DNA of 33,439 nucleotides, from positions 1-33,439 of the forward strand of contig JBKPTC010000150.1 of NCBI GenBank assembly GCA_046735355.1, written 5' to 3'. Under the pieces are notes generated by a model that was not told where the DNA came from, searched no databases, and worked only from the letters and a program-made list of their open reading frames with translations. The first letter of the stretch is position 1. Each line of letters begins with the position of its first letter. This stretch comes from DATAEU01 sp046735355. GTDB taxonomy: Bacteria; Actinomycetota; UBA4738; HRBIN12. Shown here one piece after another: positions 7,867-17,100 of the stretch. Made by a program: the position numbers and the translations under genes.

Positions 7867-8615
7867 GAGGAGGCGATCTCCGACGCGTCGACGAACCCGT
7901 ACGCCGACCGGTCGCGGTCGAACGCGGACGCGACCCTGCCGGCCGCGAGCTGCCGCTCGGCCGCGTCGGCGACGCGATCTCGCCAGGCGGCTGCCTCGTC
8001 CGGCGACCGCGCTCGAAGCGCCTCCAGATCGTTCGGAACCTCCAGCCATGCCGTCGGCGCGACCGAGCGAGGTCCGGGCCGGCGCCCGAGATCCCACCGC
8101 ACGACGAACCGGTCGCTGCGTTCGCCGCGGTTGAGCACATCCTCCATCGCGCCGTAGAAGTTGCGCTCGAACCGGTCGCACACGCCTCCGAGCTTCGCGA
8201 TGTTGAAGTACGCGTTCCTCGCGACCATGGGGTCGAACGTCCACCGGACGACCTCGATCCCCTGCTCGAGCGCCTGCGCGCGCTGTGCCAGCTTCAGCGC
8301 GTATCCGACGCCGCCGTGCCGGAGCCCGGGACGGACCGCGAGCATGTGCGAATGGACGTGCAGGCCGTCGACGGGATCGACGCCCGCCCATCCGAGCACG
8401 TACGCCGTCATGCGACCGTCGACGAACGCGCCGATCGGAACGTTGCCGCTCTCGGGCAGCGCTCGGAGCACCTCGCGTGGGATCAGCTGGTGCTCACCCC
8501 ACGTATCGATCATCACGTCGAGGATCGCGTCCGCGTCCTCGAGTCGCGTGAGCGGACGCAGCTCGACGCCGGCGCGCGTCGCCGCCTCGTTCGCCAGGTC
8601 CCAGGCGTCCGACAT
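7863..8615 (-). CDS. GNAT-family acetyltransferase (COG3375-like)
   Basis: A 250-aa predicted N-acyltransferase of the GNAT superfamily, which transfers an acyl group from acyl-CoA to an amine. VELRPLTRLEDADAILDVM is a typical GNAT N-terminus; MLAVRPGLRHGGVGYALKLAQRAQAL carries the acyl-CoA-binding loop (R-x-x-G-x-G/A type), and VRWTFDPMVARNAYFNIAKLG follows, as in the COG3375 group often found beside menC. The substrate is unknown; succinyl transfer to amino acids is possible from the neighbour and from the Geobacillus precedent. The ATG at 8615 has no Shine-Dalgarno but has a -10-like TACACT 7 nt upstream, so the mRNA is probably leaderless. The stop overlaps the menC GTG. Confidence 0.8.
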   Translation of the reverse strand: MSDAWDLANEAATRAGVELRPLTRLEDADAILDVMIDTWGEHQLIPREVLRALPESGNVPIGAFVDGRMTAYVLGWAGVDPVDGLHVHSHMLAVRPGLRHGGVGYALKLAQRAQALEQGIEVVRWTFDPMVARNAYFNIAKLGGVCDRFERNFYGAMEDVLNRGERSDRFVVRWDLGRRPGPRSVAPTAWLEVPNDLEALRARSPDEAAAWRDRVADAAERQLAAGRVASAFDRDRSAYGFVDASEIASS

Positions 8616-8628
8616 CGTCGCGAGTGTA
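8616..8628 (-). promoter_or_regulatory. Probable leaderless promoter for GNAT-menC (-10 TACACT)
   Basis: TACACT on the minus strand (8628-8623) ends 7 nt before the ATG at 8615, with no ribosome binding site between. A TTGGCA lies further upstream but at only 14 nt spacing, so the -35 is uncertain. Confidence 0.5.
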
Positions 8629-8648
8629 GCCAGACCGCAACATGCCAA

Positions 8649-8681
8649 CGGGCCGGCGCCCGGAGCACGGACGCCGGCCCG
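8649..8681 (-). terminator. Strong GC hairpin downstream of the 55-aa protein gene
   Basis: A perfect 10-bp inverted repeat, CGGGCCGGCG / CGCCGGCCCG, with a 13-nt loop, 30 nt after the stop of the small gene at 8711 and just before the GNAT promoter. There is no real T-tract, so it may act as a terminator of the non-canonical GC-hairpin type common in actinobacteria. Confidence 0.5.
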
Positions 8682-8710
8682 CTCGCGGAGCCGTACGGTT
8701 GCCGAACCGC

Positions 8711-8878
8711 CTATCCGCCGGCGGGCGGCGGCAGCTCCTGCCACTCGCTGTCGTCGAAGTCGGCGCCGCGACGGCGCTTCACGAAGCTGACGACGGCAGC
8801 GACGATGGCTGCGAAGAACGCCAGACGGAACAGCTTTCCGAAGAACCCCCGCTTCTTCTCGCCGTTCTCCTCGCCCAT
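8711..8878 (-). CDS. Small single-pass membrane protein, 55 aa (DLW-39-like position)
   Basis: A 55-residue gene with an excellent start: ATG at 8878 preceded by GGAAGGAG about 6 nt upstream. The protein begins MGEENGEKKRGFFGKLFRLA with a basic stretch, has one hydrophobic segment (about residues 18-33), then KRRRG and an acidic tail ending FDDSEWQELPPPAGG. Small proteins of this layout with an acidic Trp-containing tail (DLW-39 family) sit downstream of gyrA and the tRNA-Ile/Ala genes in many actinobacteria. Position and architecture match, but I cannot confirm homology. Function is unknown. It lies between tRNA-Ile and a strong hairpin. Confidence 0.75.
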   Translation of the reverse strand: MGEENGEKKRGFFGKLFRLAFFAAIVAAVVSFVKRRRGADFDDSEWQELPPPAGG

Positions 8879-8917
8879 CGGATCTCCTTCCCTACGTCTC
8901 GACGTCTACGATGTCGG

Positions 8918-8992
8918 TGGGCCTGGTTGGACTTGAACCAACGACCTCATCCTTATCAGGGATGCGCTCTAACCGAGCTGAGCTACAGGCCC
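8918..8992 (-). tRNA. tRNA-Ile(GAT)
   Basis: A 75-nt cloverleaf on the minus strand: acceptor GGGCCTG with CAGGCCC, D-arm GCTCAGCTCGGTTAGAGC, anticodon arm CATCCCTGATAAGGATG with anticodon GAT, T-arm GTTGGTTCAAGTCCAAC. The discriminator is A and CCA is not fully encoded (ACCG). A TATCAT (-10-like) lies at 9046-9041 on the minus strand, about 50 nt upstream. Location after gyrA and DUF3566 is the actinobacterial norm. Confidence 0.96.
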
Positions 8993-9090
8993 TCCCTTCC
9001 GGCCGGCGCGACGCCGGATGGACACCGCGCCCGACCGGCCATGATACCCAAGCGCATGCAGGGGACCTCGGGGACGCGGGGCGAGCGGCG

Positions 9091-9546
9091 TCAGCGACGC
9101 TCGGCGAGGGTCACCTCGACGCCACCGACGACGTCGGAGATGAGGTTGTACAGGAACGCCACGAAGACGTTCAGCGCGGACCAGACGAACACCATCACGA
9201 TGCCGATCATCGCGAGGCGCGTGAACAACCAGTCGCCGTGGATCTCGAAGTTGTCGAACCCGACGTCTCGAAGCAGCTTCGTGAACGAGTCGAGCGCTCC
9301 GATCGCGCCGAGGACGGAATAGATCATCGCGAGCGCGAGCAGGATCACGAGCATGATGCAGAAGTAGAAGAGCAGCGAGAACTTGAAGACCGACCACGGA
9401 CCGACCTTGCGGATCACGACGCGGGTCTGGCGCGGGCGGCGACGCCAGCCGCGCCGTCGATCCTCGGCGCTCGGCGAGCCGCCGACGGGGGTGACGGCCG
9501 GAGCCGGCTGGGTCACCACACCGGGATCGTCCGTGCGCGAGCTCAT
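9091..9546 (-). CDS. DUF3566 membrane protein
   Basis: A 151-aa protein of the actinobacterial DUF3566 family, the gene directly after gyrA in Mycobacterium (Rv0007 type) and relatives. A disordered Pro/Arg-rich N-terminus (residues 1-40) leads to TRVVIRKVGPWSVFKFSLLF, the family's hallmark entry to the first membrane segment (about 55-80). A second segment is at about 110-135 (MIGIVMVFVWSALNVFVAFLYN), followed by the characteristic C-terminal DVVGGVEVTLAERR. The molecular role is not established; its position suggests an envelope function linked to growth. The ATG at 9546 has GGAG about 8 nt upstream. It probably belongs to the gyrB-gyrA transcript or has its own weak promoter in the 142-nt gap, where I see no clear signal. 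Confidence 0.9.
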   Translation of the reverse strand: MSSRTDDPGVVTQPAPAVTPVGGSPSAEDRRRGWRRRPRQTRVVIRKVGPWSVFKFSLLFYFCIMLVILLALAMIYSVLGAIGALDSFTKLLRDVGFDNFEIHGDWLFTRLAMIGIVMVFVWSALNVFVAFLYNLISDVVGGVEVTLAERR

Positions 9547-9688
9547 GGGATGCTCCGATTCCTACCGTGCGGGGAAGGCGTCGGCAAGGACCCTACCCCC
9601 CTGGCCAGCGTGGATGCCCAACCGACGCACGGCGGCCTCGCTCGGTTCCACGTCCGTCCCTCGGCAGACGGTCCGGCGAACTGAACCG

Positions 9689-12169
<2,481 letters not shown>

Positions 12170-12172
12170 CCG

Positions 12173-14188
12173 CTACACGTCCAGGTTCTGCACGAGCTTG
12201 GCGTTGGTCTCGATGAAGTCCTTCCGCGCGGCGACGTCCTCGCCCATCAGGATCGTGAACAGACGGTCCGCCGTCGCGGCGTCCTCCATCGCCACCTGGA
12301 GCAGCGTGCGCGACTCGGGGTTCATGGTGGTCTCCCACAGCTGCTCGGCATCCATCTCACCGAGCCCCTTGAAGCGCTGCGGCGTCTCGAGCTTGCCGTC
12401 GCCGCGCTGCTTGCGGAACTGCTCCCACTCGCGCTCGGTGTAGAAGTACATCGGCTTGCGCTCGACGTTCACGAGGTACAGCGGCGGCTGCGCGATGTAC
12501 ACGTAGCCCGCGCTGATCATCTCGCGCATGTTCCGGAAGAAGAACGTCAGCAGCAGCGTCCGGATGTGCGCGCCGTCGACGTCCGCGTCCGCCATCAGCA
12601 CCACGCGGTGATACCGGGCCTTGGTGATGTCGAACTCGTCGCCGATGCCGGTGCCGATCGCGGTGATCAGCGCCTGGATCTCGTTGTTCTCGAGGACCTT
12701 GTGCAGACGCGCCTTCTCGACGTTGAGGATCTTGCCGCGGATCGGCAGGATCGCCTGCGTGGCGCGATCGCGCGCCTGCTTGGCCGAGCCGCCGGCGCTG
12801 TCGCCCTCGACGACGAACAGCTCGCACTTCTCGGGATCCGTGAGCTGACAGTCGGCCAGCTTCCCCGGCAGCGACGTCGAGTCGAGGAACGACTTGCGGC
12901 GCGTGAGATCGCGAGCCTGCTTGGCGGCCATCCTTGCCTTCGCGGCGGACGAGCCCTTGGTCACGATGCGCTTGGCGTCGCCCGGATGCTCCTCGAGCCA
13001 CGTCATGAAGTGGTCGTTGACCTCCTTCTCGACGAGCGAGCGGATCGAGGCGTTGCCGAGCTTCGTCTTGGTCTGGCCCTCGAACTGCGGGTCGCGAAGC
13101 TTGACGGACACGATGCCGACGAGGCCCTCGCGAACGTCCTCGCCCTGGAGGTTGTCCTCCTTCTCCTTGAGCAGGCCCTTGCTGCGCGCGTACCGGTTGA
13201 TGACGTTGGTGAGCGCCTTCCGGAGGCCCTCCTCGTGCATCCCGCCCTCTGTCGTGTTGATCGTGTTGGCGAACGAGTACACGGATTCGGAGTAGCCGGT
13301 GTTCCACTGCATCGCGATCTCGACCTCGCCCGAGTTGTCCGCCTCCTTGCGGTCGAAATGGATCACGCGCGTCGAGAGCGTCTCCTTCCCGGTCTGCAGG
13401 TGCTTCACGAAGTCCGACAGCCCGCCCGCCGCCTTGAAGACCTCCTTGACCGGAGGCGTCTCTCGTTCGTCGACGAGCTGGATCTCGAGGCCCTTGTTGA
13501 GGAAGGCGAGCTCCTGGAGCCGTTCGCCCAGGATCTTCCGGTCGAAGGCGACGTCCTCGAAGATCTCGGGGTCCGCCCAGAACGTGACGGTCGTTCCGGT
13601 CCGCTTGGACGCCTTGCCCTTGGTCAGCTTGCTGGTGGTCTTGCCGCGCGCGTAGGTCTGCCTCCATTGGAAGCCGTCGCGCTCGACCAGCACCTCCAGC
13701 CGCTCGGATAGGGCGTTCACGACGGAGACGCCGACGCCGTGCAGCCCGCCGGAGATCCGGTACCCGCCGCCGCCGAACTTCCCGCCCGCGTTGAGCGTGG
13801 TGAGCACGACTTCGACCGCGGGGCGGCGATCCTTGGCCTTGGGGATCGGCGCGACGGGGATGCCGCGTCCGTTGTCGAAGACGCTGACGCCGCCGTCGTT
13901 GCGCAGGGTGACGACGATCCGGTCGGCGGCGCCTGCCATCGCCTCGTCCACGGAGTTGTCGACGACCTCGTAGACCAGGTGATGCAGTCCGCGGGAGCTG
14001 GTGGTGCCGATGTACATCCCGGGGCGGAGCCGGACGTGCTCCACACCCTCGAGGACCGTGATGTCTGCGGCTGTGTAGCCGCCGTCCGTCTTGGTCTTGC
14101 TCTTCTGTGACCTACTCGGTGTCGCCAACGACCCTCCATCCGCCCGCGCATGCGACGGCACGCGGCGCATGCCATGAGGGGGCCTCAC
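12173..14188 (-). CDS. gyrB: DNA gyrase subunit B
   Basis: ATPase and TOPRIM subunit of DNA gyrase. GHKL ATPase motifs are clear: YEVVDNSVDEAMAG, DNGRGIPV and GLHGVGVSVVNALS. The TOPRIM domain has VEGDSAGG, PIRGKILNVEKA and DADVDGAHI. RFKGLGEMDAEQLWETTM near the C-terminus is the standard end of GyrB. The start is ambiguous: in-frame candidates are GTG 14188, ATG 14170, GTG 14161 and TTG 14128. Only the TTG has a Shine-Dalgarno (GGAGGG, but just 3 nt away), and it would leave a family-typical short N-terminus before YTAADITVLEG. The longest form is reported here. It is 3 nt from gyrA and 77 nt from the DUF721 gene. Confidence 0.96.
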   Translation of the reverse strand: MRPPHGMRRVPSHARADGGSLATPSRSQKSKTKTDGGYTAADITVLEGVEHVRLRPGMYIGTTSSRGLHHLVYEVVDNSVDEAMAGAADRIVVTLRNDGGVSVFDNGRGIPVAPIPKAKDRRPAVEVVLTTLNAGGKFGGGGYRISGGLHGVGVSVVNALSERLEVLVERDGFQWRQTYARGKTTSKLTKGKASKRTGTTVTFWADPEIFEDVAFDRKILGERLQELAFLNKGLEIQLVDERETPPVKEVFKAAGGLSDFVKHLQTGKETLSTRVIHFDRKEADNSGEVEIAMQWNTGYSESVYSFANTINTTEGGMHEEGLRKALTNVINRYARSKGLLKEKEDNLQGEDVREGLVGIVSVKLRDPQFEGQTKTKLGNASIRSLVEKEVNDHFMTWLEEHPGDAKRIVTKGSSAAKARMAAKQARDLTRRKSFLDSTSLPGKLADCQLTDPEKCELFVVEGDSAGGSAKQARDRATQAILPIRGKILNVEKARLHKVLENNEIQALITAIGTGIGDEFDITKARYHRVVLMADADVDGAHIRTLLLTFFFRNMREMISAGYVYIAQPPLYLVNVERKPMYFYTEREWEQFRKQRGDGKLETPQRFKGLGEMDAEQLWETTMNPESRTLLQVAMEDAATADRLFTILMGEDVAARKDFIETNAKLVQNLDV

Positions 14189-14208
14189 GCGGGGAGAAAC
14201 GCCTGCTC

Positions 14209-14217
14209 ATTGTACCA
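14209..14217 (-). promoter_or_regulatory. Extended -10 promoter for gyrB-gyrA
   Basis: TGGTACAAT on the minus strand is an extended -10 (TGn plus TACAAT at 14214-14209). No convincing -35 lies 16-18 nt upstream, as is common for extended -10 promoters. It falls in the only gap between the DUF721 gene and gyrB. Confidence 0.5.
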
Positions 14218-14265
14218 ATCGGACCCTGTCCCCGACGGTGCGCGGGGCACCGGGTCGGGCCCGGT

Positions 14266-14622
14266 TCACGGGGCGTTTCGCGGCTCCGGCCGCACCACGA
14301 CCTGCACCTTTGCGACGGCGCTCGAGCCGAGCAACTCGTTGGCGCGCCGACGGATCTCCTCGGTCATGAACCGAACCTGCGCGCCCCACGGCCCGGAGCT
14401 CGCGGCGACCACGAGGACGCCGGCGTCGAGACTCACCGGCGCCGATTCGGCGCCGAGCCGCGGCCCGACGACGTCGGCCCATGTTGTCGCGAGCCGCCCG
14501 ATCGGCAGGCCGCGCGCGAACGCGCGTTCGCGCACCAGCAGCTCGTCGACGACCGAGCCGATCGGCGTCTCGGCAAGGGTGCGCTCGTCCACTCGCGTCT
14601 TCCAGCCCTTGGACGACGGCAT
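14266..14622 (-). CDS. DUF721 / DciA-like protein
   Basis: A 118-aa DUF721 protein. DUF721 includes DciA, which in many bacteria lacking DnaC/DnaI helps load the replicative helicase. LAETPIGSVVDELLVRERAFARG and LATTWADVVGPRLGAESAPVSL are the typical N-terminal helices and W-x-x-(V/I)-V-G core, and LVVAASSGPWGAQVRFMTEEIRRRAN gives the KH-like end. Position between recF and gyrB is the actinobacterial standard. The ATG at 14622 has AGGAGGAG about 10 nt upstream, lying inside the end of recF, from which it is separated by only 2 nt. A longer start upstream in this frame would overlap recF and is not supported. Confidence 0.88.
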   Translation of the reverse strand: MPSSKGWKTRVDERTLAETPIGSVVDELLVRERAFARGLPIGRLATTWADVVGPRLGAESAPVSLDAGVLVVAASSGPWGAQVRFMTEEIRRRANELLGSSAVAKVQVVVRPEPRNAP

Positions 14623-14624
14623 CG

Positions 14625-15779
14625 CTACGCGGCTCCTCCTCTCGCTTTCCCGGCCGCTCCCCTCGCTGCTTCGGGGGCGACGGGCTCGGCTCCGTCGCCC
14701 GCGATCGTGACGCGTCCTGCCGACACCCGCCAGACCGCGTCCGAGTCGCCGGGCACGTGCGTCTCGTCGGCGACCGAGATCAGCACCTGGCCGGCGTTCC
14801 GAAGCCGCATCGAGATGCGCCGCTGCCGCGCCGGATCGAGCGCCGAGAACGGATCGTCGAGCAGCACGACCGGGCGCTCGCCCATCTCGGCGGCGACGGC
14901 GTCGGCGAGCCCCAGCCGGAGGCACAGCGCCGCGCCCCAGGCCTCGCCGTGCGAGGCGAACGCGCGCGCGCCGAGGTCCCGCACGGCGAGCGTCAGATCG
15001 TCGCGGTGCGGACCGACGAGGGACGTGCGGCGGACGAGCTCGTCCTCGCGCCGCTCCGCCAGCCGTCGGCGGAACGCCGCCTCGACGTCCTCGCCGGCGA
15101 CGTTCGGCGCGTAGTCGCACTGCAGGCCGTACGTCGACAGCGCCTCGAACGCCTCCGAGGCGCCGGGCGCGAGCCGCTCGACGGCGTCGGCGCGCAGACG
15201 GACGAGCGTCGAGCCGTTGGCGACGAGCTCCTCGTCCCACGCGTCGAGGCCGGTCGGTGCGCCACGCCCCTCCCAGTCCTTCAACAACCTGTTCCGCTGA
15301 CGGAGCGTCCGCTCGTACGCCGTGATCGCCGACTCCTTGAGAGGCCACAGCGACACGAGCGCCTCGTCGAGGAACCGCCTGCGCTCGGACGGATCACCCC
15401 GGACCACGTCGAGGTCGTCCGGACCGAAGAACACGCCGCGAACCTGGCGGCGCAGGTCCCGCTTCCGCCGGACGACCGAGCGGTTGACCTGGACGCGGTT
15501 GGCGCCGTGGCCGGGAATCTCGACCTCGACGAGCACGCGGCCGCCCGCCGTCTCGACTTCGCCTCGCGCGTACGCGGCGGGGGCGCCCTCGCGGATGAGG
15601 GGCTGCGTCGAGGACGTCCGCGGCGATGCGAGGAAGAACAGGAACGAGATGCCCTCGAGCAGGTTCGTCTTGCCCTCGCCGTTCGGCCCGACGACCGTGA
15701 TCAGCCCGTCGGGCAGGTCACGCAGCTCGGTCCGAACGTGGTTGCGGAAGTCCAGGAGCTCGACCCACTGCAACCGCAA
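14625..15779 (-). CDS. recF: DNA replication and repair protein RecF
   Basis: SMC-like ABC ATPase of 384 aa that loads RecA at gapped DNA. Walker A is GPNGEGKTN (residues 31-39), the ABC signature region is ASHGEAWGAALCLRLG (family form SQGE-x-R), and Walker B/D-loop is VVLLDDPFSALD. The N-terminal MRLQWVELLDFRNH is the family's usual first strand. The signature helix departs somewhat from the common form, but all essential residues are present. It starts 6 nt downstream of the dnaN stop, so it is probably co-transcribed. The Ala/Gly-rich C-terminal tail after residue 360 is low-complexity. Confidence 0.95.
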   Translation of the reverse strand: MRLQWVELLDFRNHVRTELRDLPDGLITVVGPNGEGKTNLLEGISFLFFLASPRTSSTQPLIREGAPAAYARGEVETAGGRVLVEVEIPGHGANRVQVNRSVVRRKRDLRRQVRGVFFGPDDLDVVRGDPSERRRFLDEALVSLWPLKESAITAYERTLRQRNRLLKDWEGRGAPTGLDAWDEELVANGSTLVRLRADAVERLAPGASEAFEALSTYGLQCDYAPNVAGEDVEAAFRRRLAERREDELVRRTSLVGPHRDDLTLAVRDLGARAFASHGEAWGAALCLRLGLADAVAAEMGERPVVLLDDPFSALDPARQRRISMRLRNAGQVLISVADETHVPGDSDAVWRVSAGRVTIAGDGAEPVAPEAARGAAGKARGGAA

Positions 15780-15785
15780 GCCGGA

Positions 15786-16889
15786 TCAGCCGACCGGCGT
15801 CGGCAGCCGCACCGGCATCACGAGATACGTGAACGCGTCGTTCTCGCCCTTCACGATGCCGGGCTTGAGGCCGTCGCGCACCTCGAGCCGGACGCTCTCG
15901 CCGGTGGCCGCCGACAGCCCGTCCGCGAGGTAGTGCGGATTGAACGCGGCGGTGAGGTCGTCGCCCTCGTACGACGCCTCGACGGCCTCGACGGCCTGTC
16001 CGAGGTCGGGTGAGGACGACGACAGCTTCACGCCGAGCGCGTTGAACTCCAGGCGCACGGGCGAGGTGTCGCGCGCGAGCAGACCGACGCGCTTGACCGC
16101 GTCCATGAGCTGCTGCCGCGCGACCGTGAGCCGGTTCTCGTAGCCCTCCGGCAACAGCTGGCGGTAGTTCGGGAACTCGCCCTCGATGAGCCGGGAGGTC
16201 AGCGTGAGCGAACCGACCTGGAACGAGACCTGCGCCTCGTCGAGGAAGATCTCGATGTCGCCCTTCTCGACGGTCGCGGCCGCACGCCCCGCCTCGGAGA
16301 TCGCGCGCTCGGGAACGATCGCCTTGCCCTCGCCCGCCGCCGTCGCGATCAGCTCGCGAACGGCGAGCCGGTACGAGTCGGTCGAGACCAGCGTCACACC
16401 CTCGCGGCTGACCTCGACGAGGACGCCCGTCAGCACCGGACGCGCCTCGTCGCGCGACGCCGCGCGCGACACCTGCGCGACCGCCTGGGCGAACGTCGGG
16501 GCGTCCGCGACGACCCGGATGCCCGTTGGCGGCTGCAGGCTCGGGAAGTCCTCGGCCGGCAGCAGCCGGAGCGAGCCCTCGTACGCGGCGCAGCGGATCC
16601 ACGCCTGCGACTGGTCGGCCTCGACGTCGACCGGCGCGTCCGACAGGCTCTTGACGGTGTCGACGAGCAGCCGCGCCGGGATCAGCGCGGTCCCCTCCTC
16701 GGTGACCTGCACGGCGGCCGACAGCCGCGCCGAAACCTCGAGATCGGTCGTCGTCAGCGTGAGCGTTCCGTCGGCGCCCGCCTCGATCAGCACGCCCGTC
16801 AGCGCCGGGATTCCCGGCCGCGAGGACACCCCGCGCTGAACCGTCTGGAGCGCCTCGGACAGGGCGTCTCGATCACACCGGAACTTCAC
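15786..16889 (-). CDS. dnaN: DNA polymerase III beta subunit (sliding clamp)
   Basis: Ring-shaped processivity clamp of 367 aa made of three similar domains. It starts MKFRCDRDALSEALQTVQRGVSSRPGI in the family manner. RPVLTGVLVEVSREGVTLVSTDSYRLAVRE is the classic second-domain motif, and the protein ends TYLVMPVRLPTPVG, matching the conserved MPVRL terminus that forms the peptide-binding pocket. The GTG start at 16889 has GGAGG at good spacing in a purine-rich leader. It lies 211 nt from dnaA, across the proposed unwinding element, and directly upstream of recF. Confidence 0.97.
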   Translation of the reverse strand: MKFRCDRDALSEALQTVQRGVSSRPGIPALTGVLIEAGADGTLTLTTTDLEVSARLSAAVQVTEEGTALIPARLLVDTVKSLSDAPVDVEADQSQAWIRCAAYEGSLRLLPAEDFPSLQPPTGIRVVADAPTFAQAVAQVSRAASRDEARPVLTGVLVEVSREGVTLVSTDSYRLAVRELIATAAGEGKAIVPERAISEAGRAAATVEKGDIEIFLDEAQVSFQVGSLTLTSRLIEGEFPNYRQLLPEGYENRLTVARQQLMDAVKRVGLLARDTSPVRLEFNALGVKLSSSSPDLGQAVEAVEASYEGDDLTAAFNPHYLADGLSAATGESVRLEVRDGLKPGIVKGENDAFTYLVMPVRLPTPVG

Positions 16890-17100
16890 GTGTCCACCTC
16901 CTCACCGCTTCTGCCTTCATTCTTCTTTCAACCCAGTAGTAGTAGGGGCTGGGGAAAAGCGGATAAGAGGGCCGTCTCGGGAGCGTACCGGGCCCCACCG
17001 ACGTGTGGAAACCGTGTGACGAACGGTGGACGTCCGACCACCGTCCCGCGTCGACGCACACTCGCTCCCACGTTTCCCCCAGCGATCCCCACAGCGACGA
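16890..17100. other. dnaA-dnaN intergenic region, probable oriC with unwinding element
   Basis: This 211-nt gap is where actinobacterial origins usually lie. Reading the plus strand: a pyrimidine/AT-rich tract (about 16913-16932), three TAG trios (16937-16945), a GC cluster GGGCTGGGG (16946-16954), AAAA, and an inverted DnaA box-like AGCGGATAA (16958-16966, TTATCCGCT on the minus strand, 7 of 9 to TTATCCACA). A second box in the same orientation is TGTGGAAAC (17004-17012, GTTTCCACA on the minus strand, 7 of 9). This box, GC cluster, trio order and polarity is that of the basal unwinding system described in Bacillus. The dnaN Shine-Dalgarno and leader are at the left edge. Confidence 0.7.

Noticed and set aside
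5897..8140. A 747-codon minus-strand frame spanning menC and the repeat protein
   Set aside because: The menC part is in the wrong frame for MenC; only the last 205 codons, starting at the ATG with a good Shine-Dalgarno, are a gene.
9547..9688. Search for a promoter or terminator between DUF3566 and gyrA
   Set aside because: I found no convincing -10/-35 pair or stem-loop in these 142 nt.
16881..16896. CACGTG-containing sequence at the dnaN start, considered as a second parS
   Set aside because: Only the central CACGTG is shared; the flanking GTTT/AAAC arms are absent.
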